From Myxacorys californica WJT36-NPBG1 (GTDB taxonomy: Bacteria; Cyanobacteriota; Cyanobacteriia; Leptolyngbyales; Leptolyngbyaceae), in contig JAHHHO010000026.1 of assembly GCA_019359315.1 (NCBI GenBank), forward strand, positions 1-64,000: a stretch of DNA of 64,000 bases, in the 5' to 3' direction. This document shows positions 17,694-27,516 of the stretch, piece after piece. Position 1 is the first letter of the stretch; each line of letters begins with the position of its first letter. A model generated the notes under the pieces. That model saw only the letters and a program-made list of their open reading frames with translations. It ran no database searches and had not been told where the DNA came from. Made by a program: the position numbers and the translations under genes.

Positions 17694-19892
17694 ATGGAGA
17701 CTAAGCGCTATTCCGAAGAGCTAGATATTCAAAACTACTGGCTGGTTTTAAAACGCCGTTGGTTAGTTACTTCTAGCGTTCTTGCAGCAACCATTGGGCT
17801 AGTGGCGTTGGCAACCTCAATGCAGAGACCCAGCTATCAAGCGAGTGGACGAGTTCTCGTTCAATCCAACCGAACAACCTCTCTAACAGGTGTGGGTGAG
17901 AAGATTGGTGCTCTAGAATCCCTCAAACGTGAGGGTAACCCTTTGGACACTCAGGCTGTTGTGGTTCAGTCATATCCAATTCTGCAGCAGGTGATCGATT
18001 CGTTGCAGCTAAAGGACAACAAAGGGCGTCCTCTTAATCCAGAGGATCTCAAGCTTAAGGTTGAGCCGGTTGTTGGTACAGATGTTCTCAAGATTGCCTA
18101 CACTGACAAAGATCCGGAGAGGGCTTCTGCCGTTGTTAACCAGGTAATGAAAGCTTACCTTAACAACAACATTGAGGAAAACCAGCAGGAGGCAGTGGCC
18201 GCAGGGCAGTACATTGATAAACAGCTACCAAGGGCTGAGGCAGAGCTAGAGCAAGCTTCAGAGGCTTTACGCCAGTTTAGAACCCGAAATCAGATTGTTG
18301 ATCTTGATAAAGAGTCATCAGCCGCGGTAACGACAATTAGTACTTTACAGGATGAATTAAATCAGGCTCGGACTCAATTAGCGGATGTTGGAACACAAGA
18401 AGCGGCTGTACAGCGCCAGTTTGGAGTCAATGCAGCACAAGCGGTAGACATTGCCTCTCTCAGCCAAAACGCAGGAGTCCAGGAGGTTCTGGCAGAATAT
18501 CAACGCGTTCAGACCAAGTTAGCTGTTGAAAAGACTCGTTTCCAAGGAAAGCATCCTGCGATCTCGGCTTTAGAAGATCAGGAAGGAAAACTGACAGGGT
18601 TGCTGCAAGAACGAGTTGCACAAGCTATGGGAACAGATGCTCCCGTGAATGTAGGCACTTTGCAGATGGGTGACATCAAGCGCAAGTTGGCAGGTGACTT
18701 TGTACAACTTCAAGTGCAGCGATTGGGGCTAGAGCGTAAGATTACGACACTTGCAGCCCTAGAATCTGGCTATCGCCAGAGAGCCGTCGCTCTACCAACC
18801 CTTGATAAGGGTGAGGGGGATCTGGAGCGCCGCTTAATTCTTGCTCAGAAAGCATATGAAAACCTTTCTAATCGTCTGCAAGAAATTCAAGTGGCTAAGA
18901 CACAGGAGGTTGGCAACGCTCGGATTATTCAACCTGCAACTGCTCCAACCAAACCAGCTAGTTCCTTGCGTCTTCTATTCTTGGCAGGTGGTGGACTAGT
19001 CGGACTGTTGCTAGGCATAGCGGCGGCGTTCTTAGTTGATGCGATCGATCGCTCACTTAAAACGGTCAAAGAAGCCGAAGAGCTTTACGGCTATACCATG
19101 CTGGGCTTAATTCCCAAGTTTGAGACGAGCGATACTCCTACAGCAGTTTCTGCCAGCGTTGATGGCGTGTCGCCTAGAGTCATCGCAATGACCTCGCCGC
19201 GTTCAATGATTCATGAAGCTTATCAAATGCTTCAAGCGAATTTGAAGTTCATTAGCTTGGACAAGAAAGTTAAAACGATTGTTGTCAGTAGTGCTGTTCC
19301 TCGTGAAGGAAAGTCAGAGGTGGCAGCAAATCTTGCAGCAATCATGGCGCAGTCTGGGCGGCGAGTGCTCCTTGTTGATGCTGACATGCGTAATCCAACT
19401 CAGCACCATTTGTGGGGATTGGTCAATACGATTGGATTGAGCAATGTGGTTGTTGATCAGAGCGAGTTAAGACATGCGGTGAAGCCCATTACCAGTAATC
19501 TTTCCGTTTTGACAGCGGGAGTCATGCCCCCCAACCCCCTTGCTTTGATTGACTCTGAAGCAATGACGGTACTGTTAGAGACCGTAGCGAAAGATTATGA
19601 CTACATTCTGTTTGACACACCGCCTCTAGCAGGAACAGCTGATGCTGCTGTTCTTGGCAAAATGTCAGATGGAGTGCTAGTCGTTGTCCGTCCAGGCGTT
19701 GCAGATTCTTCAAGCGCAACGGCAGCGAAATCTCTTCTAGCACGGTCTGAACCCAATATTCTTGGGCTGGTGGCAAACGGCGTCAATATGAAGCACGAGC
19801 CTGATAGCTACTTCTACTACAGCAGTCCTCGTGAGCAGATGTCGGAGAAGGGAGAGGCTCTTCGACTGCCAAAGTCTCTTTCAGCTCGGTAG
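17694..19892 (+). CDS. Wzc-like polysaccharide co-polymerase and tyrosine autokinase
   Basis: A 732-residue inner-membrane protein that fuses a Wzz chain-length domain to a bacterial tyrosine kinase. Transmembrane segments lie near residues 24-44 and 423-445, with a long periplasmic coiled coil between them. The cytosolic kinase has Walker A (VPREGKSE, about 533-540), Walker A' (VLLVDADMR, about 558) and Walker B (ILFDTPP, about 636). A tyrosine-containing tail (SYFYYSSPRE, about 704) is the likely autophosphorylation site. It controls polymer length and export through phosphorylation cycles. It is co-oriented with the WecG-like gene upstream. Confidence 0.93.
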   Translation: METKRYSEELDIQNYWLVLKRRWLVTSSVLAATIGLVALATSMQRPSYQASGRVLVQSNRTTSLTGVGEKIGALESLKREGNPLDTQAVVVQSYPILQQVIDSLQLKDNKGRPLNPEDLKLKVEPVVGTDVLKIAYTDKDPERASAVVNQVMKAYLNNNIEENQQEAVAAGQYIDKQLPRAEAELEQASEALRQFRTRNQIVDLDKESSAAVTTISTLQDELNQARTQLADVGTQEAAVQRQFGVNAAQAVDIASLSQNAGVQEVLAEYQRVQTKLAVEKTRFQGKHPAISALEDQEGKLTGLLQERVAQAMGTDAPVNVGTLQMGDIKRKLAGDFVQLQVQRLGLERKITTLAALESGYRQRAVALPTLDKGEGDLERRLILAQKAYENLSNRLQEIQVAKTQEVGNARIIQPATAPTKPASSLRLLFLAGGGLVGLLLGIAAAFLVDAIDRSLKTVKEAEELYGYTMLGLIPKFETSDTPTAVSASVDGVSPRVIAMTSPRSMIHEAYQMLQANLKFISLDKKVKTIVVSSAVPREGKSEVAANLAAIMAQSGRRVLLVDADMRNPTQHHLWGLVNTIGLSNVVVDQSELRHAVKPITSNLSVLTAGVMPPNPLALIDSEAMTVLLETVAKDYDYILFDTPPLAGTADAAVLGKMSDGVLVVVRPGVADSSSATAAKSLLARSEPNILGLVANGVNMKHEPDSYFYYSSPREQMSEKGEALRLPKSLSAR

Positions 19893-20132
19893 AAAGCGAA
19901 CTGCTTAACGGGAGTAGACAGGCTATTGAGCGCTGCACCAAGTCAGCGCTCTCGATTTGCTTGGGTGTAAGTGTTGTGGAAGAGCGAGTAAGGCAGCACG
20001 GCTTGAAATGTATAAAGATGACTTAAATCTGAAATTTTGCTCAGGCTAAAGTCTCATGGAATGACAGAATCTACGACCAATATGTTGTTTGCTTTAGATC
20101 CAATAGGGGTTTAGAGCTTGAGGTACCAGTCA

Positions 20133-21380
20133 ATGCTGATGAACCAGTTGATAAGTTCGTTCGTTAATTCTATTGCACTAGTTAGCACGCTAAGTTTTTT
20201 AGTTCTAAGCAGCTTTCTTCTAATCGAATGTTTTGCTGCTTTCCTACCTATTTCTAGAAGAATTGCTAAAACTCATCACCAGCAGCATCGAATTGCCGTT
20301 TTAGTACCTGCTCACAATGAAGAGGTTTGTTTGGGGTTGACCTTGGCAGATTTAGTGCCTCAACTCAAGCCTCGTGATCAAGTGGTTGTGATTGCAGACA
20401 ATTGTACTGATGCGACCGCAGAAATTGCTTGCAAAGCGGGGGCAACCGTGATTGAGCGTCACAATTTAGCTCAGGTAGGAAAAGGGTATGCTTTAGATTA
20501 TGGCTTGAGACATCTAGCTGCTGATCCACCAGATGTAGTAGTACTGATAGATGCGGATTGCCGGGTACAACCCGATACAATCGCTCAATTAACACAGGCC
20601 GCGATCGCGACAGGTCGCCCTGCACAGGCTACCTATCTAATGGAGAAACCTGCTGTTCCGAGTCCTAAAGATGCAGTGTCAGCCTTCGCCTTTACCGTAA
20701 AGAATTTGGTTCGTCCATTAGGACTCTCTCAACTCAAATTGCCGTGTTTGCTCACCGGAACCGGGATGGCATTTCCTTGGGCAGTAATTCGCTCCGTGGA
20801 TTTGGCAAATGGGCATCTGGTAGAGGACATGAAGTTAAGTTTAGATCTTACGATCACAGGCTATGCCCCTATCTATTGTCCTGAAGCGCTGGTGATCGGC
20901 AATCTTCCTCAGCAGGAACGCGCCGCTCGTAGCCAGCGTACTCGGTGGGAGCATGGGCATCTTCAAGCGATTAGGATGTACGTACCATTGCTTCTAAAAG
21001 CAGGCATTGAAAAACAGAGACCAGAAGCGTTTGCCCTTGCCTTAGAGTTGTCTATTCCTCCTCTATCGTTGTTTGTGATGGGCTGGCTTGGACTTACAAT
21101 CGCAGCTTTGGTATGGGGAACTACTTCTGCTCTATGGACGGCAGCAGAACTAATGGCAATCGCAGGCATCTGTTTATTTCTAGCCATTCTGCTAGCTTGG
21201 GCAAAATTTGGACGCGCAGATTTACCGTTAAGGCAGCTACTCTCGGTTCCATTTTATATTCTTTGGAAAATTCCTCTATATTTTAGATTCCTAGTGCAAC
21301 CACAACGGGCCTGGGTTCGTACAGAACGAGATTCAGAGGGGGCTTCAAAGCAGGGAATTGTAGAACTTTTAGATAAGTAA
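20133..21380 (+). CDS. membrane-bound GT2 glycosyltransferase
   Basis: A 415-residue protein. An N-terminal membrane helix is followed by a GT-A domain with VLVPAHNEEVCLGL, VVIADNCTDAT, LIDADCRVQP (DxD) and QRTRWEHGHL, the QxxRW motif of processive cellulose/chitin/hyaluronan-synthase-like enzymes. Several C-terminal transmembrane segments follow. It may synthesise or extend a polysaccharide backbone directly at the membrane. I chose the ATG at 20133, with GAGG about ten bases upstream, over a TTG at 20118. It follows the Wzc-like gene by 240 bases. Confidence 0.87.
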   Translation: MLMNQLISSFVNSIALVSTLSFLVLSSFLLIECFAAFLPISRRIAKTHHQQHRIAVLVPAHNEEVCLGLTLADLVPQLKPRDQVVVIADNCTDATAEIACKAGATVIERHNLAQVGKGYALDYGLRHLAADPPDVVVLIDADCRVQPDTIAQLTQAAIATGRPAQATYLMEKPAVPSPKDAVSAFAFTVKNLVRPLGLSQLKLPCLLTGTGMAFPWAVIRSVDLANGHLVEDMKLSLDLTITGYAPIYCPEALVIGNLPQQERAARSQRTRWEHGHLQAIRMYVPLLLKAGIEKQRPEAFALALELSIPPLSLFVMGWLGLTIAALVWGTTSALWTAAELMAIAGICLFLAILLAWAKFGRADLPLRQLLSVPFYILWKIPLYFRFLVQPQRAWVRTERDSEGASKQGIVELLDK

Positions 21381-21556
21381 AGCCTTTGAAAAGTGGTGTA
21401 GGAACTAAATCGTGCTGGGGCGAGTCGCAACCTTTGGAGCAACCCATCGAGAACAGGAGTGGAGATTCTATACTGAGTTAATGACCTCAATTGAGAAATC
21501 AACTCTCAGGGCTGGATGTCTTCAAGAACCAAAGCTGTTGTGATAGGACGGTTATT

Positions 21557-23215
21557 GTGAAGCGGCAAGTATTAACGTCAAAGATAAGTAAGCTCCCTTT
21601 TGTGGCATCTCTTCAGAAATTGGTTGGAGTTGCCGTTCCGCTAGGAACATGCAGTGCGATCGCGCTTGGGCTGAGCGCGCCGGGGTACGCCGCAGAACGA
21701 CTGAACCTGAAGCTGGGTCCCTTTCAGCAATCGATTCAGGTTACTGATTTAGAAACCTACGCTAAGACAGGAAAAGTTCCTTCTGCACTACAGCTTTATT
21801 CTCCATTTTTAACTTCGGATTTCCGCAAAGCGCTGACTAATCGCCTAGAACTTGATCCAAAGTCAGGCAGTCAAGTTGTCGAGGAGTTACTGAAATCGGC
21901 TTCTGGCAAACGGATATTGGATTCGATTCGCGAAGCTTCGCCGGGATTGAGTCTAGAAGACCTGCAAGCTGGATTCTGGCTAGCGGCTCGGCAGTTAAAT
22001 GGACTTGATGCAATCGGAGTCATTAAAGCGATTCCTCAAGGGACAATTACAGTCGATGTCACTCAAGCTTTGGGGGTCGCCTCCAAGCTAAATTTTTCGT
22101 ACTGGAAAAGCCAAGCCGTGAGTTCGCTGCTAGAGAAGAACCTCACCGCTAGTAATTCGGCGTTTCAATCATCGTTTGATCCGGCGGCTTCCGGTTCAGA
22201 ATCGGTTCAGCAACAAGACTTCACGTTTGAAGATAGAACGCGAAACCGTCGCCTACCCGTTGATTTATATTGGAGCGCCAACACTCAAGCTCCACTAGTG
22301 GTCATCTCACCCGGATTTGAAGCGAATCGAAAGTTTTTAGCTTATTTAGCGCGTCATTTGGCATCTCATGGGTTTACGGTTGCTGCAACCGAGCATCCCT
22401 CTAATGTTCAGAACGGGCCGTCTGCATCCTTTGACCCAGAGCGATTGATATCAGCGAAGGAATTTGTGGAGCGTCCAAAGGATATCAGCTTTTTACTAGA
22501 TGAATTTGTCAAACTCAATCAGTTTGGGGTTCTTCAAGGCAAGCTCAACACGCAGCAAGTTAGCATCATCGGTCATTCGCTTGGAGGCTATGATGCGCTT
22601 GCGCTGGCGGGAGCAGAACTACGGTTGGATGAGTTGCGCGAATTTTGTCGCACGAGTGGCGTGCTGCAACGGGTTCCTGCTGACTGGTTGCAATGTGCGG
22701 CGAGTCAACTTTCTGAGCGACAGCTTAGTTTGAGGGATCAGCGGATCAAGCAAGCGATCGCGCTCAATCCTGCGATTGGACAAATTTTTGGCAAGTCAGG
22801 ACTCCAGCAAGTGGCAACGCCAACCATGATCCTTACCAGTACCGACGATGCCCTCGCACCTGCCTTCAGTCAGCAGCTTCAACCCTTCTTGCAGCTTCCA
22901 ACGCCTAAGTATCTCATCACATCGATTGGAGCAACTCATCTTAGCGTGAGCGATCCAATTTATTTTGGGAAGGTGAGGACTCAAGGAACGATTGTAAAGG
23001 AGCGTCAAGGTCAAGATGTTGAACCCCTGCGCCGTCTATTGCAAGGAACTAGCCTAGCATTTGTCAGACAACTTACGCCTGATGCTAAAAGTTATAAACC
23101 GTTCCTGTCATCTGCTTACGCTCAATCGCTTTCAACCTCAACTCTACCGTTGCGGCTAAACAACGAGTTGCCTGCTAATTTAACTCGTTGGCTCAGTTTG
23201 GCGACCCTATTTTAG
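21557..23215 (+). CDS. secreted alpha/beta hydrolase with N-terminal DUF1400 domain
   Basis: A 552-residue exported hydrolase. A signal peptide ends near GLSAPGYAAE, a DUF1400 domain follows (about residues 35-160), and an alpha/beta hydrolase domain related to dienelactone hydrolases and platelet-activating-factor acetylhydrolases comes last. The nucleophile elbow GHSLGGYDA, a TEHP oxyanion-type segment, an Asp in STDDALAP and a His in GATHLS complete a catalytic triad. The substrate is unknown; an ester in the envelope or in the exopolysaccharide (deacetylation) would fit the position. GTG 21557 has AGGA upstream; a start at 21491 is possible. Confidence 0.82.
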   Translation: MKRQVLTSKISKLPFVASLQKLVGVAVPLGTCSAIALGLSAPGYAAERLNLKLGPFQQSIQVTDLETYAKTGKVPSALQLYSPFLTSDFRKALTNRLELDPKSGSQVVEELLKSASGKRILDSIREASPGLSLEDLQAGFWLAARQLNGLDAIGVIKAIPQGTITVDVTQALGVASKLNFSYWKSQAVSSLLEKNLTASNSAFQSSFDPAASGSESVQQQDFTFEDRTRNRRLPVDLYWSANTQAPLVVISPGFEANRKFLAYLARHLASHGFTVAATEHPSNVQNGPSASFDPERLISAKEFVERPKDISFLLDEFVKLNQFGVLQGKLNTQQVSIIGHSLGGYDALALAGAELRLDELREFCRTSGVLQRVPADWLQCAASQLSERQLSLRDQRIKQAIALNPAIGQIFGKSGLQQVATPTMILTSTDDALAPAFSQQLQPFLQLPTPKYLITSIGATHLSVSDPIYFGKVRTQGTIVKERQGQDVEPLRRLLQGTSLAFVRQLTPDAKSYKPFLSSAYAQSLSTSTLPLRLNNELPANLTRWLSLATLF

Positions 23216-23231
23216 CGAACTCCATACAAAC

Positions 23232-23265
23232 AAGAGGTGAGGAAGATCAGCTCTCCTCACCTCTT
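23232..23265. terminator. bidirectional terminator between convergent genes
   Basis: AAGAGGTGAGGA (23232-23243) pairs with TCCTCACCTCTT (23254-23265), a 12-bp perfect stem with a 10-base loop. It lies between the hydrolase (plus) and a Dps gene (minus), 17 and 30 bases from their stops, and can serve both. Confidence 0.8.
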
Positions 23266-23294
23266 CAATGGATCAAAGTGCGATCGTACTAAAC

Positions 23295-23840
23295 TTAGCC
23301 AGCTACACCAGCAGGGAAGCGGACGTCACTTGGAGGCTGTTGACCATCTGGCTGAACGGCTTGCCCTTCAACAAAGGAGCGCAGCATCCACGCCATTTCT
23401 TCGTGTTGTTCCATGATGCCAGTAAGGAAGTCTGCGGTTCCCTCATCGTGGAAATCGTCAGAGCACTGATCAATGTGTTGCCGCAAGTTGCGGATAACTT
23501 GCTCGTGGTCTTCAACTAGATTCAACACCATTTTCTGAGCAACAGGGACATCTCCACTATGCTCTTTAATAGAGGTGTACTTTAGAAAGTCTTCTGCAGT
23601 TCCGATAGGAAAGTTGCCCAAGGCTCGGATACGCTCAGCAACAGCGTCAATTGTTTCGTTCAAGATCGTGTACTGCTCTTCCCAGATTTGATGCAAAGAA
23701 CGGAATTCGGGCCCAGTAACATCCCAGTGGTACTTCTTCGTCTTAATCAGCAGAAGATTTGCATCTGCTAGATCGCGGTTGAGCAATTCGCAAACGCCTT
23801 GGCGTTGCTCATCAGATAGACCAATGTTTAGCTTACGCAT
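23295..23840 (-). CDS. dps: Dps-family ferritin, copy 1
   Basis: A 181-residue Dps (DNA-binding protein from starved cells). The inter-subunit ferroxidase site is intact: KYHWDVTGPEF with the first His, SLHQIWEEQY with the second His, and ETIDAVAERI with Asp and Glu. It should oxidise Fe(II) with H2O2 and store iron in a 12-mer, protecting DNA. It has a C-terminal Pro/Gln-rich extension (about 20 residues) that the second copy lacks. The ATG at 23840 with GGAGAA upstream is preferred to a GTG at 23849. Confidence 0.93.
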   Translation of the reverse strand: MRKLNIGLSDEQRQGVCELLNRDLADANLLLIKTKKYHWDVTGPEFRSLHQIWEEQYTILNETIDAVAERIRALGNFPIGTAEDFLKYTSIKEHSGDVPVAQKMVLNLVEDHEQVIRNLRQHIDQCSDDFHDEGTADFLTGIMEQHEEMAWMLRSFVEGQAVQPDGQQPPSDVRFPAGVAG

Positions 23841-23999
23841 TACAATCACATTCTCCAGCGCGGGTTTCTCTACCTACTTCACCAAATTTAGAGTAAAGCA
23901 GCATCAATCAAAGGGGAGAAGGATAAGACATCATCTCTTGACTCTTGGATAGATCTAACTTGAAAAGCCTGAAATTTAGAAAGTGGAGTGTTAAGGATC

Positions 24000-24653
24000 T
24001 TAGTTGACAGGACTCACTTTAGCGCGATACAAAAGTCGTTCGCCTTGCTTGTAGCCCGCGTATCTAACGCGCACTAAGTCTCCAGGATTGGCTGTGCCTC
24101 CCATCAGCTGATGCTGACGAGAATCATAAGGAAGTTCAGTTCCTACGATCGCTGTAGCTTCGATCTCCCACTGTTGGAGTAGTTGTTCAATTGGGCGCAC
24201 TAAGGGCAATAGTTTGACGGCTGGGGCTTGAGGGTTTTGTTGAGCAGCATAGGCTGCGGCTGACCATTGCAGAAGCCAAGGTTCTAGCGTTTGGATGCAT
24301 GATGCTTGAAATTCATTCCAGAGTTCTTGTTTTTGATTCTGAAGCTGAGTTTGCAAGCGTTGATACTCCTGTTGAAGATTGCGTATCTCGGATGAAGTAG
24401 CGGACGATGGATGAGCAACATTCATGCTTGGACTGAAGGTGGATAGTAGATCTGCGATCGTAACGTCCAATATTTCTCCCAACTTCATCAGAGTTTCTAG
24501 GCGCATTTGCCCAATCTGTCCTGCTCTCAAATGTTTCACCTGCTTTTGGGAGACACTCGCTTGCTGGCTCAATTGCTTAAACGAAGAAATACCCCTCACT
24601 TGCATCAATTGCCGGAGTTGAGGGGTATAGTCATAAGTCTTCGATTGATTCAT
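24000..24653 (-). CDS. HTH (XRE-type) protein fused to a GrpE-like C-terminal domain
   Basis: A 217-residue protein. Residues 1-65 form a helix-turn-helix of the Cro/CI type (QLSQQASVSQKQVKHLRAG, then LMKLGEILDVTIADLL). A coiled coil (about 85-125) and an Ala/Gln linker follow, then a beta-rich end (YDSRQHQLMGG to GERLLYRAKVSPV) that resembles the C-terminal head of the DnaK nucleotide exchange factor GrpE. It may couple DNA binding to DnaK or to protein-folding stress. It lies between two Dps genes and is transcribed in the same direction, so it may regulate them. A weak ribosome binding site precedes the ATG. Confidence 0.75.
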   Translation of the reverse strand: MNQSKTYDYTPQLRQLMQVRGISSFKQLSQQASVSQKQVKHLRAGQIGQMRLETLMKLGEILDVTIADLLSTFSPSMNVAHPSSATSSEIRNLQQEYQRLQTQLQNQKQELWNEFQASCIQTLEPWLLQWSAAAYAAQQNPQAPAVKLLPLVRPIEQLLQQWEIEATAIVGTELPYDSRQHQLMGGTANPGDLVRVRYAGYKQGERLLYRAKVSPVN

Positions 24654-24707
24654 TGAAGCTGACGGAAAAGAGTACTGTTTTCTTTTACCCTGTTCCGCTC
24701 ACCCTTT

Positions 24708-25193
24708 TTACTGTTCCAACAAACTTCTCAACATCCACGCTGTCTTTTCATGGATTTGTAGCCGTTGGGTCAGCAAATCTGCGGTTGGTTCATCGCTAGC
24801 AGAGTCCGCGATCGGAAATACAGATCTCGCAGTACGAGCAACGGCTTCTTGTCCAGCAACCAGCAGGCGAATCATATCTTCTGCTTTGGGAACACCCGGA
24901 GTTTCTTCGATGGAACTTAGTTTTACATACTCGCTGTAGGTTCCGGGAGCGGGAAAGCCAAGAGAGCGGATGCGCTCTGCAATTAAATCGACAGCTAATG
25001 CTAACTCTGTGTATTGCGTCTCAAACATGAGGTGCAGAGTTTGAAACATCGGACCTGTGACGTTCCAGTGAAAGTTATGGGTTTTCAGATACAGTGTGTA
25101 GGTATCTGCCAACAGGCGGGACAACCCTTCAGCGATTTCCTTGCGCTTCGATTCTTCGATCCCAATATCGATTGTATTCACTTGAGCAACCAT
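24708..25193 (-). CDS. dps: Dps-family ferritin, copy 2
   Basis: A 161-residue Dps protein with an intact ferroxidase site: [21 protein letters not shown] and VDLIAERI. The fold ends with the conserved [13 protein letters not shown]. It is shorter and clearly divergent from copy 1, so the two are old paralogues rather than a recent duplicate. AAGGAG seven bases before the ATG sets the start. It lies 54 bases upstream of the HTH-GrpE-like gene and may be co-transcribed with it. Confidence 0.93.
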   Translation of the reverse strand: MVAQVNTIDIGIEESKRKEIAEGLSRLLADTYTLYLKTHNFHWNVTGPMFQTLHLMFETQYTELALAVDLIAERIRSLGFPAPGTYSEYVKLSSIEETPGVPKAEDMIRLLVAGQEAVARTARSVFPIADSASDEPTADLLTQRLQIHEKTAWMLRSLLEQ

Positions 25194-25306
25194 TGCTTTC
25201 TCCTTATAGCGTGTATCAACCAGTCCTAGAGAATTGCCTTCCCCTTAGACAAAATATCTCAAAGTAGAAAAGTCTTAAACCGGGGATGCGTAAGAAGGGT
25301 CGTTTT

Positions 25307-25570
25307 TTAGGCTAAGTGCCGTTGAAGAACAGATTGAGGGGCACGACGCACACGACACAAAATCGTCTCTTGTCCCAACCGGCTACAGGCCTCATAGCGG
25401 TGGCATCCAGAGAAGCCGTAGTACTCACCGTCTACTTCTAGCACGTCGATCGGCTCTTGCAGTCCAACTTCTGCGATCGAGTCCATCAAGGCTGCAACTT
25501 TTGCCTGATCATTTTGTCTAAATAGAGGGCGGCGAATTTGCTTGATTGGAATCTCTTGTACTCTCACCAT
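25307..25570 (-). CDS. srxA: sulfiredoxin
   Basis: An 87-residue member of the ParB/sulfiredoxin fold with the Srx catalytic motif FSGCHRYEA (Cys56). Sulfiredoxin uses ATP to reduce the over-oxidised (sulfinic) cysteine of 2-Cys peroxiredoxins in the cytosol. The N-terminal VQEIPIKQIRRP and the QEPIDVLEVDG segment are also typical. It shares its direction with the Dps genes but is 113 bases upstream of the nearest one. The peroxiredoxin seen in this window (35.9 kb) is of the Prx5 type, so the natural substrate is probably encoded elsewhere. Confidence 0.9.
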   Translation of the reverse strand: MVRVQEIPIKQIRRPLFRQNDQAKVAALMDSIAEVGLQEPIDVLEVDGEYYGFSGCHRYEACSRLGQETILCRVRRAPQSVLQRHLA

Positions 25571-25896
25571 GGCTTCAAGTCTAAGTTGGGTTTGAATTCA
25601 GTTTTGTCTCACTTCTAAATCATACTCATTATGAGTACGAGTTGCAACCTATTGTCATAGATTCTAGATGCGTCGAGTTGTTATTTCTGGAGTAAGATCA
25701 CCTTCACGCGGGTTGCAATTACTGCCAATGCCACTATTGTATTCATGCCTAACTGCCCGGAAAACACCCAGGGATGTAGGAAAGATCTATCAGGCTCTTG
25801 CGTCAGGAGGACCCAGTGGTCTCTAACCATCAGACGCACGCTATTGCTGTACGACTTCTCGTTTTCTTTATTTGCCCTTTCTGAAAATAGCGAGGC

Positions 25897-27516
25897 TTGA
25901 CTCCCTTGTTTTGGATATCTACCCGCTTTCATCTTTTCTCTAGTATTGCCCTTGCAATCGGCTCTCTCATGGGTGACATCATTCACCCCAAACCAGCAAC
26001 CGCTCAACAAGACGTACAGCTACAAATTGGCATTGTGCAACGGTTTGGCGAAAAGCAGAAAGATACAATGCAGCTTCAAGCGGCTTCTGGCGATCGCCTA
26101 ACTCTACGGTTTGAGGTCAACGGCAAGCCCCAAGCACTGACCGCCTCTAATTTAAAGTTAGAAATTGCCAATCAGTCAATTCCTCACCCGGAACTTTACG
26201 AGCGAGTTGTGTTTAGCACTCATCGCAGCTTCGAGACGGCAGAAGACCAAGCGCAGCAGTGGAAAGCGCAGGGTATTGAGGTCGAAATGGCACAACCAAA
26301 TCGATGGGAAGTGTGGGCAAAGCGCAGTACTTACAATACGCCGCTACTTCGGCGACTGTTGGTGCAAAGTCTAGAAGCGAAAGGCGTTAAACAGGTGCGG
26401 CTTGACAGCCGAGTACTGACCTCAGTGCCTCGCGTTAGCTGGACGCTCAACGGTCGCCGCTACAGTGCAGATCGGCTGGATATCTCATCTGGTTACGGCA
26501 AGGTGTTTGTTGATCGCGATCGCGATGATGTTCCCAAGCGCCTGTATGGAGGAGCATTCCGCATTCAACCTAACGCCTACGGAAATTATTCGCTGGTGAA
26601 CTTTGTTGGATTAGAAACGTATTTGCGCGGCGTCGTGCCCAATGAGATTGGAGGATGGGCCACTCAATCCGTTCTCGAAGCGCAAGCGATACTTGCCCGA
26701 ACCTATGTATTGAGAAACTTACGTCGCTTCGTGGCAGATGACTATCAGCTTTGTGCCACCACACAATGTCAAGTTTATTTTGGCTTGGGAACAGCGGCAG
26801 ATACGACCGATCGCGCGATCGCGGCAACTCGCGGCTTAGTCCTCACCTACCAGAATGAGTTAGTCGATGCGCTCTATTCCTCAACCAGTGGCGGGGTCAC
26901 GGCCTCGTTTAACGACGTTTGGCGCGGCTGGAATCGGCCTTACTTGACGACCGTTATCGATTCAGCGAATCCCGTGTGGGATCTGAAGACTCGCAGTTTG
27001 GCAGATGAAACCAATTTCCGCGCCTTCATTGCCCAAAAGACAGGCTTCAACGAAGATAAAGCGGAGTTGTTTCGGTGGAAATATCCCAGCAGCCTTGAGC
27101 AATTGAATCTGGAGCTACACGAGTACCTGAAGAGCGTTCAGCATCCGCTGGCAAATTTTAAGACGATTCGGAATATTCAGGTCACTGAGCGATCGCACGG
27201 GGGACGGATTCTCAAAGCATCTATCACAACCGATGCAGGCGTCGTTGAACTTGCAAAAGACGATGTTCTAAATGTCTTCTCCAAACCTGCAAGCACTCTG
27301 TTTTACGTCGAACCGATGGTTGATAAAAACCGCGTGCTGAAGGGCTTCACCTTTGTGGGCGGCGGCTTTGGGCATGGAGTCGGTTTGAGCCAGATGGGAA
27401 CCTACCGTCTAGGGGCAGCAGGCTGGTCGAGTGCAAAAATTCTTAACTTCTATTTTCCTGGCACTCAGTTGCAGCCAATTAATCAATCGATCGCATTGTG
27501 GAAGGATCGTTCTTGA
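25897..27516 (+). CDS. SpoIID/LytB-domain exported protein
   Basis: A 539-residue exported protein. A hydrophobic signal ends before KPATAQQ. The first 150 residues hold a SPOR-like segment, and the SpoIID domain covers about 200-500, with YLRGVVPNEIGGW, EAQAILARTYVL, STSGGVTA and GGGFGHGVGLSQMG. SpoIID homologues are lytic transglycosylases acting on denuded peptidoglycan; in cyanobacteria they probably act in cell-wall turnover. The start is uncertain: TTG 25897 gives a full signal peptide, and an ATG at 25969 would remove much of it. Confidence 0.88.
   Translation: MTPLFWISTRFHLFSSIALAIGSLMGDIIHPKPATAQQDVQLQIGIVQRFGEKQKDTMQLQAASGDRLTLRFEVNGKPQALTASNLKLEIANQSIPHPELYERVVFSTHRSFETAEDQAQQWKAQGIEVEMAQPNRWEVWAKRSTYNTPLLRRLLVQSLEAKGVKQVRLDSRVLTSVPRVSWTLNGRRYSADRLDISSGYGKVFVDRDRDDVPKRLYGGAFRIQPNAYGNYSLVNFVGLETYLRGVVPNEIGGWATQSVLEAQAILARTYVLRNLRRFVADDYQLCATTQCQVYFGLGTAADTTDRAIAATRGLVLTYQNELVDALYSSTSGGVTASFNDVWRGWNRPYLTTVIDSANPVWDLKTRSLADETNFRAFIAQKTGFNEDKAELFRWKYPSSLEQLNLELHEYLKSVQHPLANFKTIRNIQVTERSHGGRILKASITTDAGVVELAKDDVLNVFSKPASTLFYVEPMVDKNRVLKGFTFVGGGFGHGVGLSQMGTYRLGAAGWSSAKILNFYFPGTQLQPINQSIALWKDRS

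Noticed and set aside
25681-26010. 109-codon frame opposite the start of the SpoIID gene
   Set aside because: It overlaps the signal-peptide part of a good gene and shows no family; its last third is hydrophobic, so a short membrane peptide cannot be fully excluded.
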